Positions 37,721 to 63,309 of a DNA stretch of 64,000 bases are shown here, one piece after another. The notes under the pieces were generated by a model, which was given only the letters and a program-made list of their open reading frames with translations, made no database searches and had not been told where the DNA came from. Made by a program: the position numbers and the translations under genes. Source of the DNA: Enoplosus armatus (Eukaryota > Chordata > Actinopteri > Centrarchiformes > Enoplosidae). Location: NCBI RefSeq assembly GCF_043641665.1, contig NC_092184.1:2158501-2222500 (forward strand), written 5' to 3'. Each line of letters starts with the position of its first letter. Positions within the stretch are counted from its first letter, which is position 1.

Positions 37721-40020
37721 GTCAGCTGTGTCTCTGTGTTTTCCTACCAAGTACCGTAAAATGCATCGTTTCGTAGCAAAGAAAAAACACCTCAGAACTG
37801 ACGATGAAACGAATGAAAACTTTAAGTTTCATTCATAAATCTGTGACCGATAACTGGATCCCCTAATTATTCTACGGTGAATTCCAAGCAAACAAAATGT
37901 CGAATGTCCTGTGACATTCAAATCAAGGTATAAAACAAACAACGACAAGTCTATTACGGGGCTATTTTAAGCAGTTATAGCTCAGTAACATGTCAAATCA
38001 TATAGACCACCACCTCTGACCATGTTGAGTGGTTCCCATTTTATGACAATTTCACTATCATACTAACTGTATTGTCACTGTAACTAAAGACCAAATCCAA
38101 ATCTGTGTCAAATGTTACAACTCATATATATTCAGGTCAGTGCATGTTACCGCACTCTTGTTTTCGTCTTACCTCCTCATAGTGAATGATTTAATGTTCT
38201 GCGATGATTTAATGTATGCATGGTCAGTTTCTCCAAATAAATACTACACAATACATAAATACAACGCATGAGCACTTACTTCACAATTCTTTTATATTGA
38301 AAACTGAATGTGTCTCAGAGTAAATGCTTTAAAACATCACCTTTGGATTGAATGTGTATTATGTGACAATACTGCCTCAGCATGTGTGACTGTAGATTCT
38401 CAACTTTTTTTCAGTTATTTCGTCATAAATACATCATAAATACACAAGAACAAAATGTTTATTTACTGTGTATTTGTTCTTCGGTCTTAGTGTTTGTATT
38501 TGTGTGACCTGTGTTTTATGCATGCATCCCACTGCTGCATAACCAATCACCCCACTGGGGACAAACAAAGTGACTCAGTTGCAGATCAGTTTTCATCAGG
38601 TGGTAGTCCAAAGTGGCTAACAGAATATAAGGCTTCTTTAAGTGGCATATGGCATTTGCTGAAATTTTTGTATGCCACTGCAGATCCTCTAACATACTGT
38701 TGGTGCAAAAGGATAATACATAAACACAGGTAGAGGTAGAGACATACAATACATATTAATTGTGTTAAATTAATTGTTAAAATGAATTAGACAGAGGGAA
38801 AGGTTTACAAGCAACATATACCACAGAGTGTACATTCAATCGGAGGAAACTAGACAAAAAGATTAAAAAAGACTGGAACAAAAGAGGAAAATATAGATAT
38901 ACAAATAATATATACTACTGCTGACCACTGTAATGTTACTACTGTATGCATAAATGGCATGTGCTGCTTTAAATGTGCTACTCTAAAACCCAGCACATCG
39001 CTCGTGGCCCATTCAACACAGTGACTGCATTCGCCAACTTTAAAGACCCTCCGCAGTGAGTGACTCTCTTTTGAGTAAGTACAGCAGCAAATGTATCAGC
39101 TTTTGGGGCAAACACCATCTATTCTCCTGGGCAGGGAAGAGAAGAGAGTCGTCAATACTTGCTTGGTGACTGTGCGCTCATCCTTGCTCTGCGCGGCTGC
39201 AGCTTACTGGATTGACTGGCAGAGAGCGGTGGAACGTGCAGCCGACCGCAAAGCAGTCAGACAGAAACGTGAGAGGAGATTCATGCCCACACCAGTGTTC
39301 AAAACAAGCAAACAACCTTTCTCCTACTCCTTTTGGTGAATTGTTTGTATGCATGCGTATTTACAGTTTGCAATAATTAGTTCATTCTGGTGTCTGGACA
39401 GTCCGATAGTTCTCTTTCCATCAAGATAATTTAGTTCCATAGTTTCAATCAAATGTTTCTCTCTCTTTTTTTATTTATTTTTTTTAACCTTGTCGACACA
39501 TAACTGGTCAAAAAGAGGAAGGTAATTGATGAACAACCACAAAAAAACAAACAAAAACAAAAAAACCTTGAGAAGACTTTCGAAGTTCAAATAAATACAA
39601 GAAAGAGTGAGCAAAAAAACTAAATGAGTGCATGAATGTCCCACAAGATGGAGGTGACGGCAGATGGGACTATAGATGAACGATGATTCAAATTCCAAAT
39701 GACAAAAAAAAAACCTACTCACATGCGCAGGGCAGTTACTCACCAAGTCCATTATAAATGCCCATTGAGATTAACTATAGTTATATAACAATGCAACTCA
39801 CAGAATACCTCAAGGTACATGAATTCAATGCAAACATTTCAACTATTATGGAAAAGTCTTTACAAGTCATACAGTGCACCTATTAAACACTGAGAATAGG
39901 CTATGCCTGACTTAAAGAGCCTGTGGGCTACTAATGAACGACAGTGACCCCTTAGCACTTTTACTGCATCCTCTGTTGTCAAACTCAAACCCTGCTATTA
40001 TGTCAAAATAAACAAGCATC

Positions 40021-40063
40021 TTTTTTTTGTTTGTTTGTTTGTTTGTTTGTTTGTTTGTTTGTT
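40021..40063. repeat. (GTTT)n microsatellite
   Basis: Tetranucleotide repeat after a T run. The Lys-Gln-Thr-Asn repeat in the overlapping minus-strand frame comes from it. Confidence 0.95.
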
Positions 40064-40284
40064 GACCCACAGAAATGACGAATTGAAAGTGCTACCCAAG
40101 TTTGCACTTCTGAACATCAGCAAGGAACACAATGCAATGTTAGTCAACAATGAAAAAAAAACAAAAAAAACAATGTGTACAGACTGTTTGATGTGAGTGA
40201 ACCGGAATAAAAGACAGAAACGACAGGAAAAGGGACACATGATTGTGAACTCGGGACGTGTTTTTTTTTTGTCCAATGTATTTG

Positions 40285-40620
40285 TTTGTAATATGCAACG
40301 CGGTCATCGGTCCCGCCCTCGCTGTTGGCTGGTTGGTTGACGAAAACGCTTCTGTTGTCTTATTGGCTCCCGATTAACACAACACAGTTCCGCAAATCTA
40401 GTCTGTGTTTTGACGTTTTTTTTGTAAAGAGCTCTCCAGACCGCCACACAAGTCCATAAGCAAGGACACAGCCGGCGTTCTACACCTCGGTTCGTAACTA
40501 TATCCGCTTGAAAATAATGTCTGACTGAAACACGATAAATGCGCCTCCTTCTTCAAGGCTTCAACTGTGTCGTTTTGTCACTACGGGGGAGTTTAATCAG
40601 CTAATGCTAGCTAGCTAAGT
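40285..40620 (+). promoter_or_regulatory. probable bcas3 promoter and noncoding first exon region
   Basis: CpG density rises sharply compared with the flanks (cgcggtcatcggtcccgccc, ccgccacac, cagccggcgttc, ccgcttg). An inverted CCAAT box (ATTGGCT) lies at 40,362-40,368. There is no TATA box, which fits a housekeeping-type promoter. The coding exon 1.3 kb downstream has its own splice acceptor, so at least one noncoding 5' exon must lie upstream, most simply here. I could not fix the transcription start or the donor of that exon. Confidence 0.5.
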
Positions 40621-41460
40621 TAGCTGCGGGGTCCTTATCTACCAATATAACTTAAGCGTTAGCCAGTAGCTGTAATTGTCTTGACTTGGCAGTTGTCACA
40701 ATTGTTGCCCGCAATGGTCCACTGGTTCCTAGCTGTGCAAGCTAGCTAAAATAACTGTTCAGGACATGTAACCGTGGCTAAGATAGCCAAGCTTCTCAGT
40801 TTGTTTTGCCAGAGAGTCTCACCTCTCAGTCCAGACTCTATTTAACTGCATGCAGCCTAGTAGCCTAGTCTCCCCCGTTGTTGACACCGTTGCATACGCG
40901 TTTGGTGTGGAGAGTCTTCAGAGTCCACACATGCGCTGTTTTTAGACCTTCTTTCTGGCTTAGCTCCCTCTTCACAACAGCCCCCCCCCCACCCCCCGGT
41001 GCAACAACATCTGCATGGCTGCAGTCGCTGCATCAATAGAGCTGTTGTTTCCAACAATCTCCCTTCGCCTGAATGCACCACGAGCAGCAGTGGCGATTGA
41101 GTTGTGACACTCTGTTTTCCAACATCAGTTTAAAAAGTGGAGTTCGGTGCTATTTGTTGTGGTTGCTGACTGTACTTGTGAACGGTTGTCTCGAAGATGT
41201 CGTAGCTGTCTCTGTTTGACAGTGACAGTCCGTATCTGTGTAGGCCAGAGGGCATCACTCACACTCAGTGACAGTCATGACAGACATTAGGTGCACCCAT
41301 CTAAACGAAATACTTTCTAATACACTAATACATCCTTTATGAAGGTTCTGACGTTCTGTTTTTGTATTTTGAAGGCTGTAGTTTGCGGTGCAGCTGCAGT
41401 ATATTTTAAATCTCGGCTATGGTCACCATGTTTATTCGAAGGCTTTATTTTGTCTCCCAT

Positions 41461-41476
41461 ATATATATATATATAT
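41461..41476. repeat. short (TA)n run
   Basis: Eight TA units between the promoter region and the first coding exon. Confidence 0.8.
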
Positions 41477-41876
41477 GTTTTTCTTTGATTCAATCCATTT
41501 TCACTGAATAAGAGTGTTGGGACATCTTCCAACATTATATCTTTTGGTTTTGGTCAGTCAAAACAAGGAATCTGAAGACGCTACCTCGGTCTCGGTAAAG
41601 TTGGGATGGATGTTTTTCACATTTTTCTGGCAGTTTTTAGACTAAACGCAAGATGTTGAACTTGTTAACATGGCACATTCATAGTTTGACTGAATCATAG
41701 ATGTAAAATGCCAAGTGAACTGCTGCCACACGATAACTGCTCAAAGAAGATCTGATTTTATGCCAGTGTTTGCATGCTGCAGAGAAACAATTTGCAAGTT
41801 AGTGCGAGTGCAAATGAGTTAGCGGTTTTGTTTGTATGCTGTTGTCATGTTAAAATGTCTCTTTGTACATTTTCAG

Positions 41877-41912
41877 GATTAAAAAAAACAACAAAACCCA
41901 ACAGGAGGCAAA
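41877..41912 (+). other. bcas3 5' UTR part of the first coding exon
   Basis: A 3' splice site (gtacattttcag) ends at 41,876, and 36 A-rich bases precede the start codon. The start context is aaaATGg, with A at -3 and G at +4, a strong Kozak match. Confidence 0.7.
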
Positions 41913-55335
<13,423 letters not shown>

Positions 55336-56061
55336 GTGAGTTCACGCACCATAATAAAGCTGACCTTCTGTACTGTCTTCTTCCATGTGCTACTGGAAGT
55401 CCTGCATGTGTAAGATTCCAACCAAACACTACAGCTATTGCCGTCAATGAATTCGCACACCTTCAACCAGATGGGAATTACTGCTCCTGAAATTATATTC
55501 GGCTGGAATGGAGCTCTTAAATGTTTTGAGGTTTTTGACCTCTGGCCAATTTTGTCTGAACATTGGTAGTATTACAGTTAACAAAAAATAATGAGACACT
55601 TTCAACTAAACAAATATAAAATCTACAAACTGGATTAAAACATACAAACGACACCACAATTTCCCCAATACATGGTGTAATGAAGGCAGCATGCCCTTGG
55701 GTTATATGGCTCATCTGAAGCCTATAAACTGAAAACACGAAGGGGCCTTAAATTAAACCATGAGGAACGTCACAGGTCATGTGTGCTGAAGAATAGGAGT
55801 TTCCAATTGCGATAGAATGTGTCATTTTTAGGTTAAGTGCCTCTTCAGGACACCGTGTTGTGCATTATACGAGCAGCTAGATATGTCAGTCACTAGTTAG
55901 GGCAAAATCAAGTCCTTCCCTCAACAATAGCCTGGCTGAATTTCAGTCTAGCAATTTAGCGCATTTTGAAGTAACTTACTACTACTTACTACTTTGTGAG
56001 TGAATTTAACAACTAAACTTGATGTTGCTGTCTTGGTTAAGATCTTGTACAACGGTAAAAA

Positions 56062-56200
56062 CTAGGGGTGTCCCAGTACATTTTTTTTTGGCCCAGATCC
56101 GAGTCCTTTTAATACTTGGGATCTGCCGATACCAAGTCCAATCCAATCTTTACCTAAATGTTGATTATGTATGTATCTGACGCATTGAAATAACAGCTGT
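56062..56200 (+). mobile_element. hAT-type element fragment ('aggggtgtccc' end)
   Basis: It begins aggggtgtcccagtac and continues 'ggcccagatccgagtccttt' and gggatctgccgatacc. This is one end of a widespread fish nonautonomous hAT family. The opposite end was not located. Confidence 0.5.
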
Positions 56201-56529
56201 AGCATACTAAGTCTAACATGCCCTTTTTTTCCACGAGGTACTTGATTCAAAACTATGAAGTTGAAGTGGAGAATGCATTTCGTGAACTTGAGGTTACGCA
56301 ATCAGCTAGAGTGAAGAAGAATCATTCTTTTGGAGTAGTTGGAACTACAGAAACACGCAGTCCACTCTGTTTATTAATTATTATTATTAATTCATTTTGG
56401 CCTGCCATCAAGTTACTCAGAGAATTAACGACAGCGAAAGCTTCTTTAATTGATTTATTTGGGCAAGCAGTGGAACAAGCTGTCAACCCAACATTGACGT
56501 ATTGTCACTTTATGAAGTTAATATGGCGA

Positions 56530-56885
56530 ATATGTTGGCAAAGAGTTGCCTGTTTACACATCCAGCATATTTGGAGTTCTGTTTGTGTCCACCTTACGAA
56601 TGGAAGTCCAATATTCACTCTCCATTTAAATTCTTTTGGTCTCCACCAACTCCTGAGAAAAATATCTGGCTTTTTAGCTGCTAATTGCTCCACTATGTTC
56701 ACCAGCTAGTCGCTAACTTGTCTGCTGTTTGGTGCTGGGCAGGTAGCACACAGTGAACACAGAGTTTATTCCGCCGAAAATAGACTGAACCAGTTAAGTT
56801 ACGGCCTATAAAACGAAAACAATGAGCTGAATGACTTACAAAGCTGAGGGGAACTGCAGAGTTGGTGATAAATATCTGTGGGTTC
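56530..56885 (-). repeat. dispersed repeat family A, copy 4
   Basis: Read on the minus strand it gives 'ttcccctcagctttgtaagt', 'cattcagctcattgttttcg', 'gtggagcaattagcagctaa', 'aggagttggtggagaccaaa' and ctggatgtgtaaacaggc. It is the most complete of the four copies. No coding potential. Confidence 0.62.
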
Positions 56886-57346
56886 ATCACTAGAGGCAAT
56901 CTCTTTCACATTACATATGGTCATTTAACCCTTGTTCATTTAAATATATTGATTAGTGCAGCCCTAGAGATTCGATTTTGTTTGTTGGATAAATTCTTTC
57001 CATACATGTTACCCATGACTGCCTCACAATGCGATGGATATCATTTAACAAGTGTTTTACATATTCCAAGGCCAATATCTATTGAGTCCATTCACTCAGA
57101 CTACTGAGAAACAAGAGACATTATAAACTGAGCTTTGACTGACAGGGTTGCAGATGTCAACACAGCAAACCAAATCATGAACCTGTCTTTATGAATCAAA
57201 ATTGAGCATTTGTTTCAAGCTCGACCTCCTGCTCTTTTAGTGAGTAGATGGTGAGTTAAGTCTTCACACAGGGGCAGAGAGCTACGTGGTTGGCAGGATC
57301 TTTAAAAAGATGCCGAATGATCCAGTGGAACAAAGACAATAGCATG

Positions 57347-57766
57347 TACACTCAGTAGTCACTTTATTAGGTACACCTGTAAAATCTAGATTCTGCCTTT
57401 TACAAAGATAATAATATTCAGTTTGAATGACATTCATTTAACTATATTTTTGTTATTGAGGTTGTAGTTTGCAGTGGTGTTGAGCTAGATTGTATTATAT
57501 TGAGAGGTCTTTCTAGTGTTCTGCCCACCCCATTTACAAACATGGGGGGGATATTAGAAACACATTTCAATATGATGAAATCCAGTACATAACCACTAAC
57601 TTTGACGTCAGTAATGATTATGTAGTTCAGTTAACACCGTGTCTACAATTGACAATGTCTACAAAACCTGAACATTATAATCTTCCTAAATACATAATTT
57701 GTGGCAGATATGTTGTATTGAATTGCATGAAATTGTATAGGTGTACCTAATAAAGTGATCAGTGTA
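57347..57766. mobile_element. MITE with ATTAGGTACACC inverted ends (420 bp)
   Basis: The left end reads TACACT, then CACTTTATTAGGTACACCTG. The right end read in reverse gives TACACT, then CACTTTATTAGGTACACCTA. The inverted ends are therefore about 30 bp with a few differences. The AT-rich interior has no transposase frame. Elements with these ends are common in fish genomes; I do not assign a superfamily. Confidence 0.75.
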
Positions 57767-59676
57767 AGTGATGGTGCCTTCAAATTGGGTCGTGTTTACA
57801 AGGAGATTACATATGAAATCTTCTGGTATTCACAACTTCGTAAGTGGAAACTTTTCCACGAGCTGTGACGTATTTGTTGACGTTTTCAGAAATATCGTGG
57901 GCCAAGGAAAGTCCTCATAATTTTATAATATGTCTGAGGAAAATTGATGATATTCCCAATGTCTTCATCTTTTCATTATGTTTGCATTTCCTGCAGTACG
58001 TTACCTGCTCACTAGCTTGCTAAATTGTTAGCCTTGGTGGACAAGGAATCATTTCATTTCTCACGATTTACCACTTTAACAGCAAGGTTATCGTGTACAG
58101 GACTTCCCACGTTGTAACCACAAGCTCACGAGTTCCATTTGAAGGCAGCGTGAGTCGTTTATTAGGTTAGTTTAAGGGGAACTAATCCTGAAAAGTGCAC
58201 AGACTGATCGGAGACCAGGAGAGAAATTAGAGAAACCTCTATGTGCTGTTGGAACGACCCATCCTCATGACATTTTGTTTTTAAAAAGTGCAGAAGTGAG
58301 TGGACATTGTTTTACTCTGCAATGTTATGAAGTACAAATCCTACATCTGAAAGTCATTTTCTGTTAATAATAAGAGGCATCGAACGTCTTGTTATGAACC
58401 CTTCACGTCCACCCAACGGGACCTGAGCCATTGATGTGGGCTTAATGCCTGTGAATCATGGTTTCTTAGTGGCACTATGGTTGGAATGCGAGAAGTACCT
58501 GAATGCCCCATGGGCAGACAGAAAGGAGATTGAACAGATGTAGATCCCTGGGATTGAGTTGGGGCTGGGAATGCCATGTCTTAGGTTAGTGAAAGAAAGT
58601 GAATTTAAAAAGTGACAGACCCCAATGCATCTTGTACTCGCCTCTCCATACCCAGTCCACGTCTTCCCCTCTTCCCCCCTCCTCCATTTACTTATGTTGC
58701 TATGCCAGAGGAACACAAAATCTAACTCAATATATCCTCCCCGGGAAATGAAATAAGGAAGTCTGTCTTCAGCTGGCTCTTGATGAAGACCACCTTCTTG
58801 ATGTTTTCCAGGGGCCGCTGTCCCTATTTCTCTGACGCCGTTGCTGTCGCCTTTGCCGCTGCCTTTGCTGTTGCTTCTGCTTTTCCTATGTCCTCACTGA
58901 CACTGAGACGGGCAGCGTTTTGACGGTTTGGCGAATCATCCAGGCGTCGCTCGACACTAATGCTTAAAACATGCACTGTGTTGAAAAGCAGAAACCCTGA
59001 CCTCTGGCTGAATGGCACAGCCTGGTTCTTCCCACTACAGAAGTGCTTGGTAAATAACACTCTGGTCAAAGACGAGAAGGAAAAAGGCTTCCGGGTGCGG
59101 CGCAGTACTTTCCATTGGGCCTGTTCATAAACTTACTAAGGTCCTCACACAATTTTTAGCATATAATCATTTTGAAATAACAGCTTTTGTTAACCACCAA
59201 AAAGGATGCCGTCTTGACACTTAAATGGAAAACAGATTGGAGCCTTGGCTGCTACAGCGGTGCTGGTTTAGAAGTTGGTTCAGTCAGCTCTAGGCTTAGA
59301 TTACAAGATTTGCAAATTAAAGGAAAACCAGAGAAGGGAAAAAGCATGTGTGCTGAAGCCCTGTACTTGTGGATTTCCAGCCAGGCACACTCAACATAAT
59401 TTTATCAATGGAAAGGATTATGCGTTAAGTCCAAACAATGTATGGATCCAGTGATTTTCTTGACAGTAAAGCTACATATGCGTCCCTTTCACTCTCTGCA
59501 CCAGTGCCAGTGGGCTTTGGGAATTAGTAAAGAATGCTGGTGCCATTGCAGACCTTGGTATGTCTGCTCACATTTCTGGAAAGGATTTGTGTTTCCTTCC
59601 CCTACTTGCTGTTGTTATTATTTTCATTCATTTTAATTACATCCACAGGTATTAAAATTCTGGGAGATTTAAGGCT

Positions 59677-59677
<1 letters not shown>

Positions 59678-59710
<33 letters not shown>
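59678..59710. repeat. (CT)n microsatellite
   Basis: Uninterrupted CT run of about 16 units. Confidence 0.95.
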
Positions 59711-59714
<4 letters not shown>

Positions 59715-60584
59715 TAAATTTGATGGCCAAGACAGCGGCAACTTAACTGTTTGTGGGTGTTTGAGTGCACACAATTCTTGGGCAAAAGTTCAGGGAAGAA
59801 TAAGCGTGCTTTGTTCCTCAGAGTTTGGGAACTGACAGTGACATTTCCAACCTCCAGCTACCCCCTCATAACATCTCCAGATGCTGAGAGGATGTGGTCC
59901 TTCTTTCTTTTAACCAATATAGTCCTCCTTCGCCGTGCAGATTACTACTGGATGTGCTATTTCAGGGTTCTGGCTAATATAGATGGATATTCTCTGCAGA
60001 TATCACGGTGGCCGTTGAGGCCATGGATACTCTGTTTTTTTTCCCGAAGGACTGCACAATCACTGGGCTTTTATCTGCTCCATGCCATGAATGTCACCAC
60101 TGTCATTCACATCTCATACTTTTATTTTTTAAGAGGTCCATTTGCCAATTCCAAAGGCAGTGTTAACTAGTCGTACATTCTAAATTTCACCTTCCCTTTT
60201 GTAACATGTTTTTTTCCATTTGGAACAAATGTGTAATTTCTACTGTAGCAGGAATGTGACCGTGTCTTGTCTGCAGGAAAGAAATTACAAGACAAGTAAC
60301 TTGTGTTCAGTCGCAGACATAAACAGACATGTTGGCTAAACTAGAAGCACATTGAGTATTTTATTTAGAGGATAGTCCACCTGTTTTTCTTTTCAGAAAT
60401 ATGCTACACAGGGTGTTTTTGTACGAACACCCTATTTCTAGTTGTTGCAGATAAGGTTGAAAATATCCCACATTAATGATGGAATGAAGTGATCTGTCTT
60501 TTGAAGCAATCCGGACTTTGCTTCTCCTTATTTCCCCAGATGCACTGGAAATCTCTGACAATGAGTTTATTCACTGTACAGAAC

Positions 60585-60790
60585 ATTCTCCAGTCTCAGC
60601 TTCTCAGATTTAAGGAATTGCTGCTTTTCTTTGTCTTATGTGATAGTCAGGTTGGGCTTCAGAAAATTGTGATTGTATTATTATTATTACTATTTTCTGA
60701 CATTTTATAGACCAAACAATTAATCTATTAATTAAGGAAATAATCGGCAGAATAATTGCTAATGAAAATGATCATTAGTTGCAGCACTAG
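60585..60790 (+). mobile_element. hAT-type MITE, one-ended copy
   Basis: It carries 'gctgcttttctttgtcttat' followed by gtgatagtcagg, then tattttctgacattttatag, accaaacaattaatc and the terminus gttgcagcactag. These blocks in this order mark one half of a very common teleost nonautonomous hAT element. The left half is missing. Confidence 0.6.
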
Positions 60791-61893
60791 TTCACTCATA
60801 GTTTTCCTCTACCTGGCTACCTAACCAACCTCAGTATTTTATTGTTGTGTGCGTTATACACTGAACAAAGTTCATGAACTTCACGAGTCCATTTCATCAC
60901 TGTGTATCTATCTTAAGAGCAGTTCAATATTATTGTAAATGTATCTGTTGTATTTTGCCTAATCTCCCTTTCATGCTGTATCTCACATGAGCTAGGTATT
61001 GACAAAACTGCCCTGTGCTGTCTGAACCATCGGGAGCTGTAGCTACTTAATGGAGCTGACTTTGTCTTTAAGGGAATGTTTAAGCGGTAGTCATTGTGTT
61101 GTCAGAAAATGTTAGCTTTTTTATACAGTACATTTTGGCTGATACTAATGAATTATATTATGGGTCTGGCAAAGTTTCTGAATAATTCATAATATATGAC
61201 CAAGTGCCCATGGTTTTTCTATCCTCATAAAGGCTATTTTCTTTTAACTCTGCTAAATCAGTAAGAGGTTTTGCCTAAATCCAGTCAACTTAAAAACCTG
61301 TTTATGTTCATACAGAAATTAAATGTGACAATTTTATTGAGCAAGCTGGTCATTTTTATAGCCCAATTACCACTGCATAGTAGACAGATGGAGTTGAGTC
61401 TCTGTGTCTTTGCAGTCGCATTGTAGAAGCAGACCCAAAAGGTCCCTAACAGTTTAAAACTGTTCCTGTGTTAAATAGTTAGTTATTGGACAATCAAACC
61501 CAAGCATCTCATGTTAGCACAATAAATGTGCAAAAGGGCTTCAGACTTAATCCATCTCTCCATTTGCTATCTGTCAGAGGCATAAGACTGATGATATCTG
61601 TACAAGCTTATGTGCAGTGATTTCAATTTCCACTCTAGCATGACAAATGCGTATCTGGCTTATAATAATGGCATCAGCTTTTTCATGTGTACTTTCATGT
61701 TGCAAGTCATTGCTACACTATCTCAGCATATAAGTTTGGGTGCCACCTGTCACCCCCTGCCCATCACATTGGCAGTAAATGCCATGCAAAATCAGAAGTA
61801 AATGTACAGCAAACACAATTTCATACTATCTTTAAATCTGCTTAAAATCCTTAGAAATAAAATACATGTTTGCAAGCAACAAATTCCACTTAG

Positions 61894-61897
<4 letters not shown>

Positions 61898-61947
<50 letters not shown>
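61898..61947. repeat. (CA)n microsatellite
   Basis: Uninterrupted CA run of about 24 units, the longest in the window. Confidence 0.95.
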
Positions 61948-61948
<1 letters not shown>

Positions 61949-62174
61949 TTGATGGCAAAAGCCCATTGTGGCACTAAGCCCTTGTGTTTCAGTGCATTTT
62001 CATGACGGGTTTTGCTCTGTGGACCGGATGTATCCATCTTCTAAAGTGTATTAAATGGAAATCATCAAGCATTCGTATAAAACGAGCCACCAGATTAAGG
62101 GGATTTGGAGAAGTGATGCTTTTTATCCACCATGAGGTTATGGTGTTCTTCACTGTCACATTGTGACCACCCAC

Positions 62175-62176
<2 letters not shown>

Positions 62177-62223
<47 letters not shown>
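62177..62223. repeat. (CA)n microsatellite
   Basis: Second long CA run, 230 bp right of the previous one. Confidence 0.95.
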
Positions 62224-62225
<2 letters not shown>

Positions 62226-63309
62226 CGCGCTCATGCTATCCAAGTCTACTGTATGTGTAGGGTAGATGTTTACCATCACTGACTAAGGAAAGTAATCCTG
62301 GTGTATGTAATTAATTTGTACTTTTACTGTCATCGTAGTTTGTTTTTTGAAGCTGTATGGATTATGTGTTCATGATGATCTCAGTGTTCAGGAAGGATGT
62401 CATACCAGAACAGAATCCACAGACTCTAGTGATCTTTTCCTTCTGGTCTCCAAAGTTTGTCTTCAATTTGTGGGCAGGAATGTCATGTTCTCCACTGAAA
62501 AAAAGGTTTCGATGTAATCGTTCCTGGGCCCTTTTGTCATGCCCCTGCGTGGAAATGAAAGTGGCGGTAATCTGGTCTTCCACTTCCCCCTTTTCATTGC
62601 CCCACACATACATACATACTTGTTCAGTGAATAGGCAGAGCGTGGTGGCTCAGGCTTCACTCTGGAGCGTTTATTTTGACTTCCATGTCTGTTTTATGTC
62701 TGACGAAAATGTGTTCTGCCTCGCCAGTTTTCCCCCCTTCAAATAGGAAGTCAGATTAAACTCAGTAGTATTGGAAGTGGTGCATATAAACACACCCGAC
62801 AGGCTGAATGATTAGTAATGACTTTTCAAACCTTTACCACAACCCCATTCCCAAAACCAGGCCTCTATGGTCAAAGCAATTAATATTTTATTTTGCTAGA
62901 GTTTAAAATTCCCCTTTCCCTTTAAACTAAGTATATAGCGACACTAATGTAATTTTTTTCAGATGTTGGATGAAAGAAAGGAGCATTTACTTGGTTAAGT
63001 AACACTGGTGGTTCTATATTTATCCAGCGTCTCCAGAGTAAGAAAAAAGTCTAAAGTGGCCAAAAATGAAATGATGCATTTTTGGTCCTACTTTCAGGTT
63101 TAGGGGTAAAAACATTTTATCTTAGCTTTGGAAATTACTCCCATCTCTACCAACGTTTAGGAGAGTTCCAGAGGTGTCCTAAGCTGTTCGGAGCTGCTGG
63201 GAGATGGTGTTCAGGCAGAGATATGCTGTGTGGAGGTGAGATATTTATTGATGACAATGAGGTTATTAGGGCTGTAGGGATGGCGATGACAGGCTGACAG
63301 TCAGCCCAT

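Larger units (their letters stand above)
32426..40284. other. gene-free tract upstream of bcas3
   Basis: No exon supported. It holds a CpG-richer cluster at 33,205-33,440, complementary GT and CA runs near 33.7 and 34.0 kb, candidate elements at 34,500-34,740 and 37,440-37,720, and AT, GT and GTTT repeats. No PPM1D exon was seen, although PPM1D precedes BCAS3 in human. Confidence 0.4.

Noticed and set aside
61792..62279. Minus-strand frames with Cys-Val runs
   Set aside because: Produced by the CA microsatellites at 61,898 and 62,177.
63082..63297. Possible further bcas3 exon after an acceptor-like tactttcag
   Set aside because: The translation does not resemble the expected next BCAS3 peptide and has no good donor at the right place.
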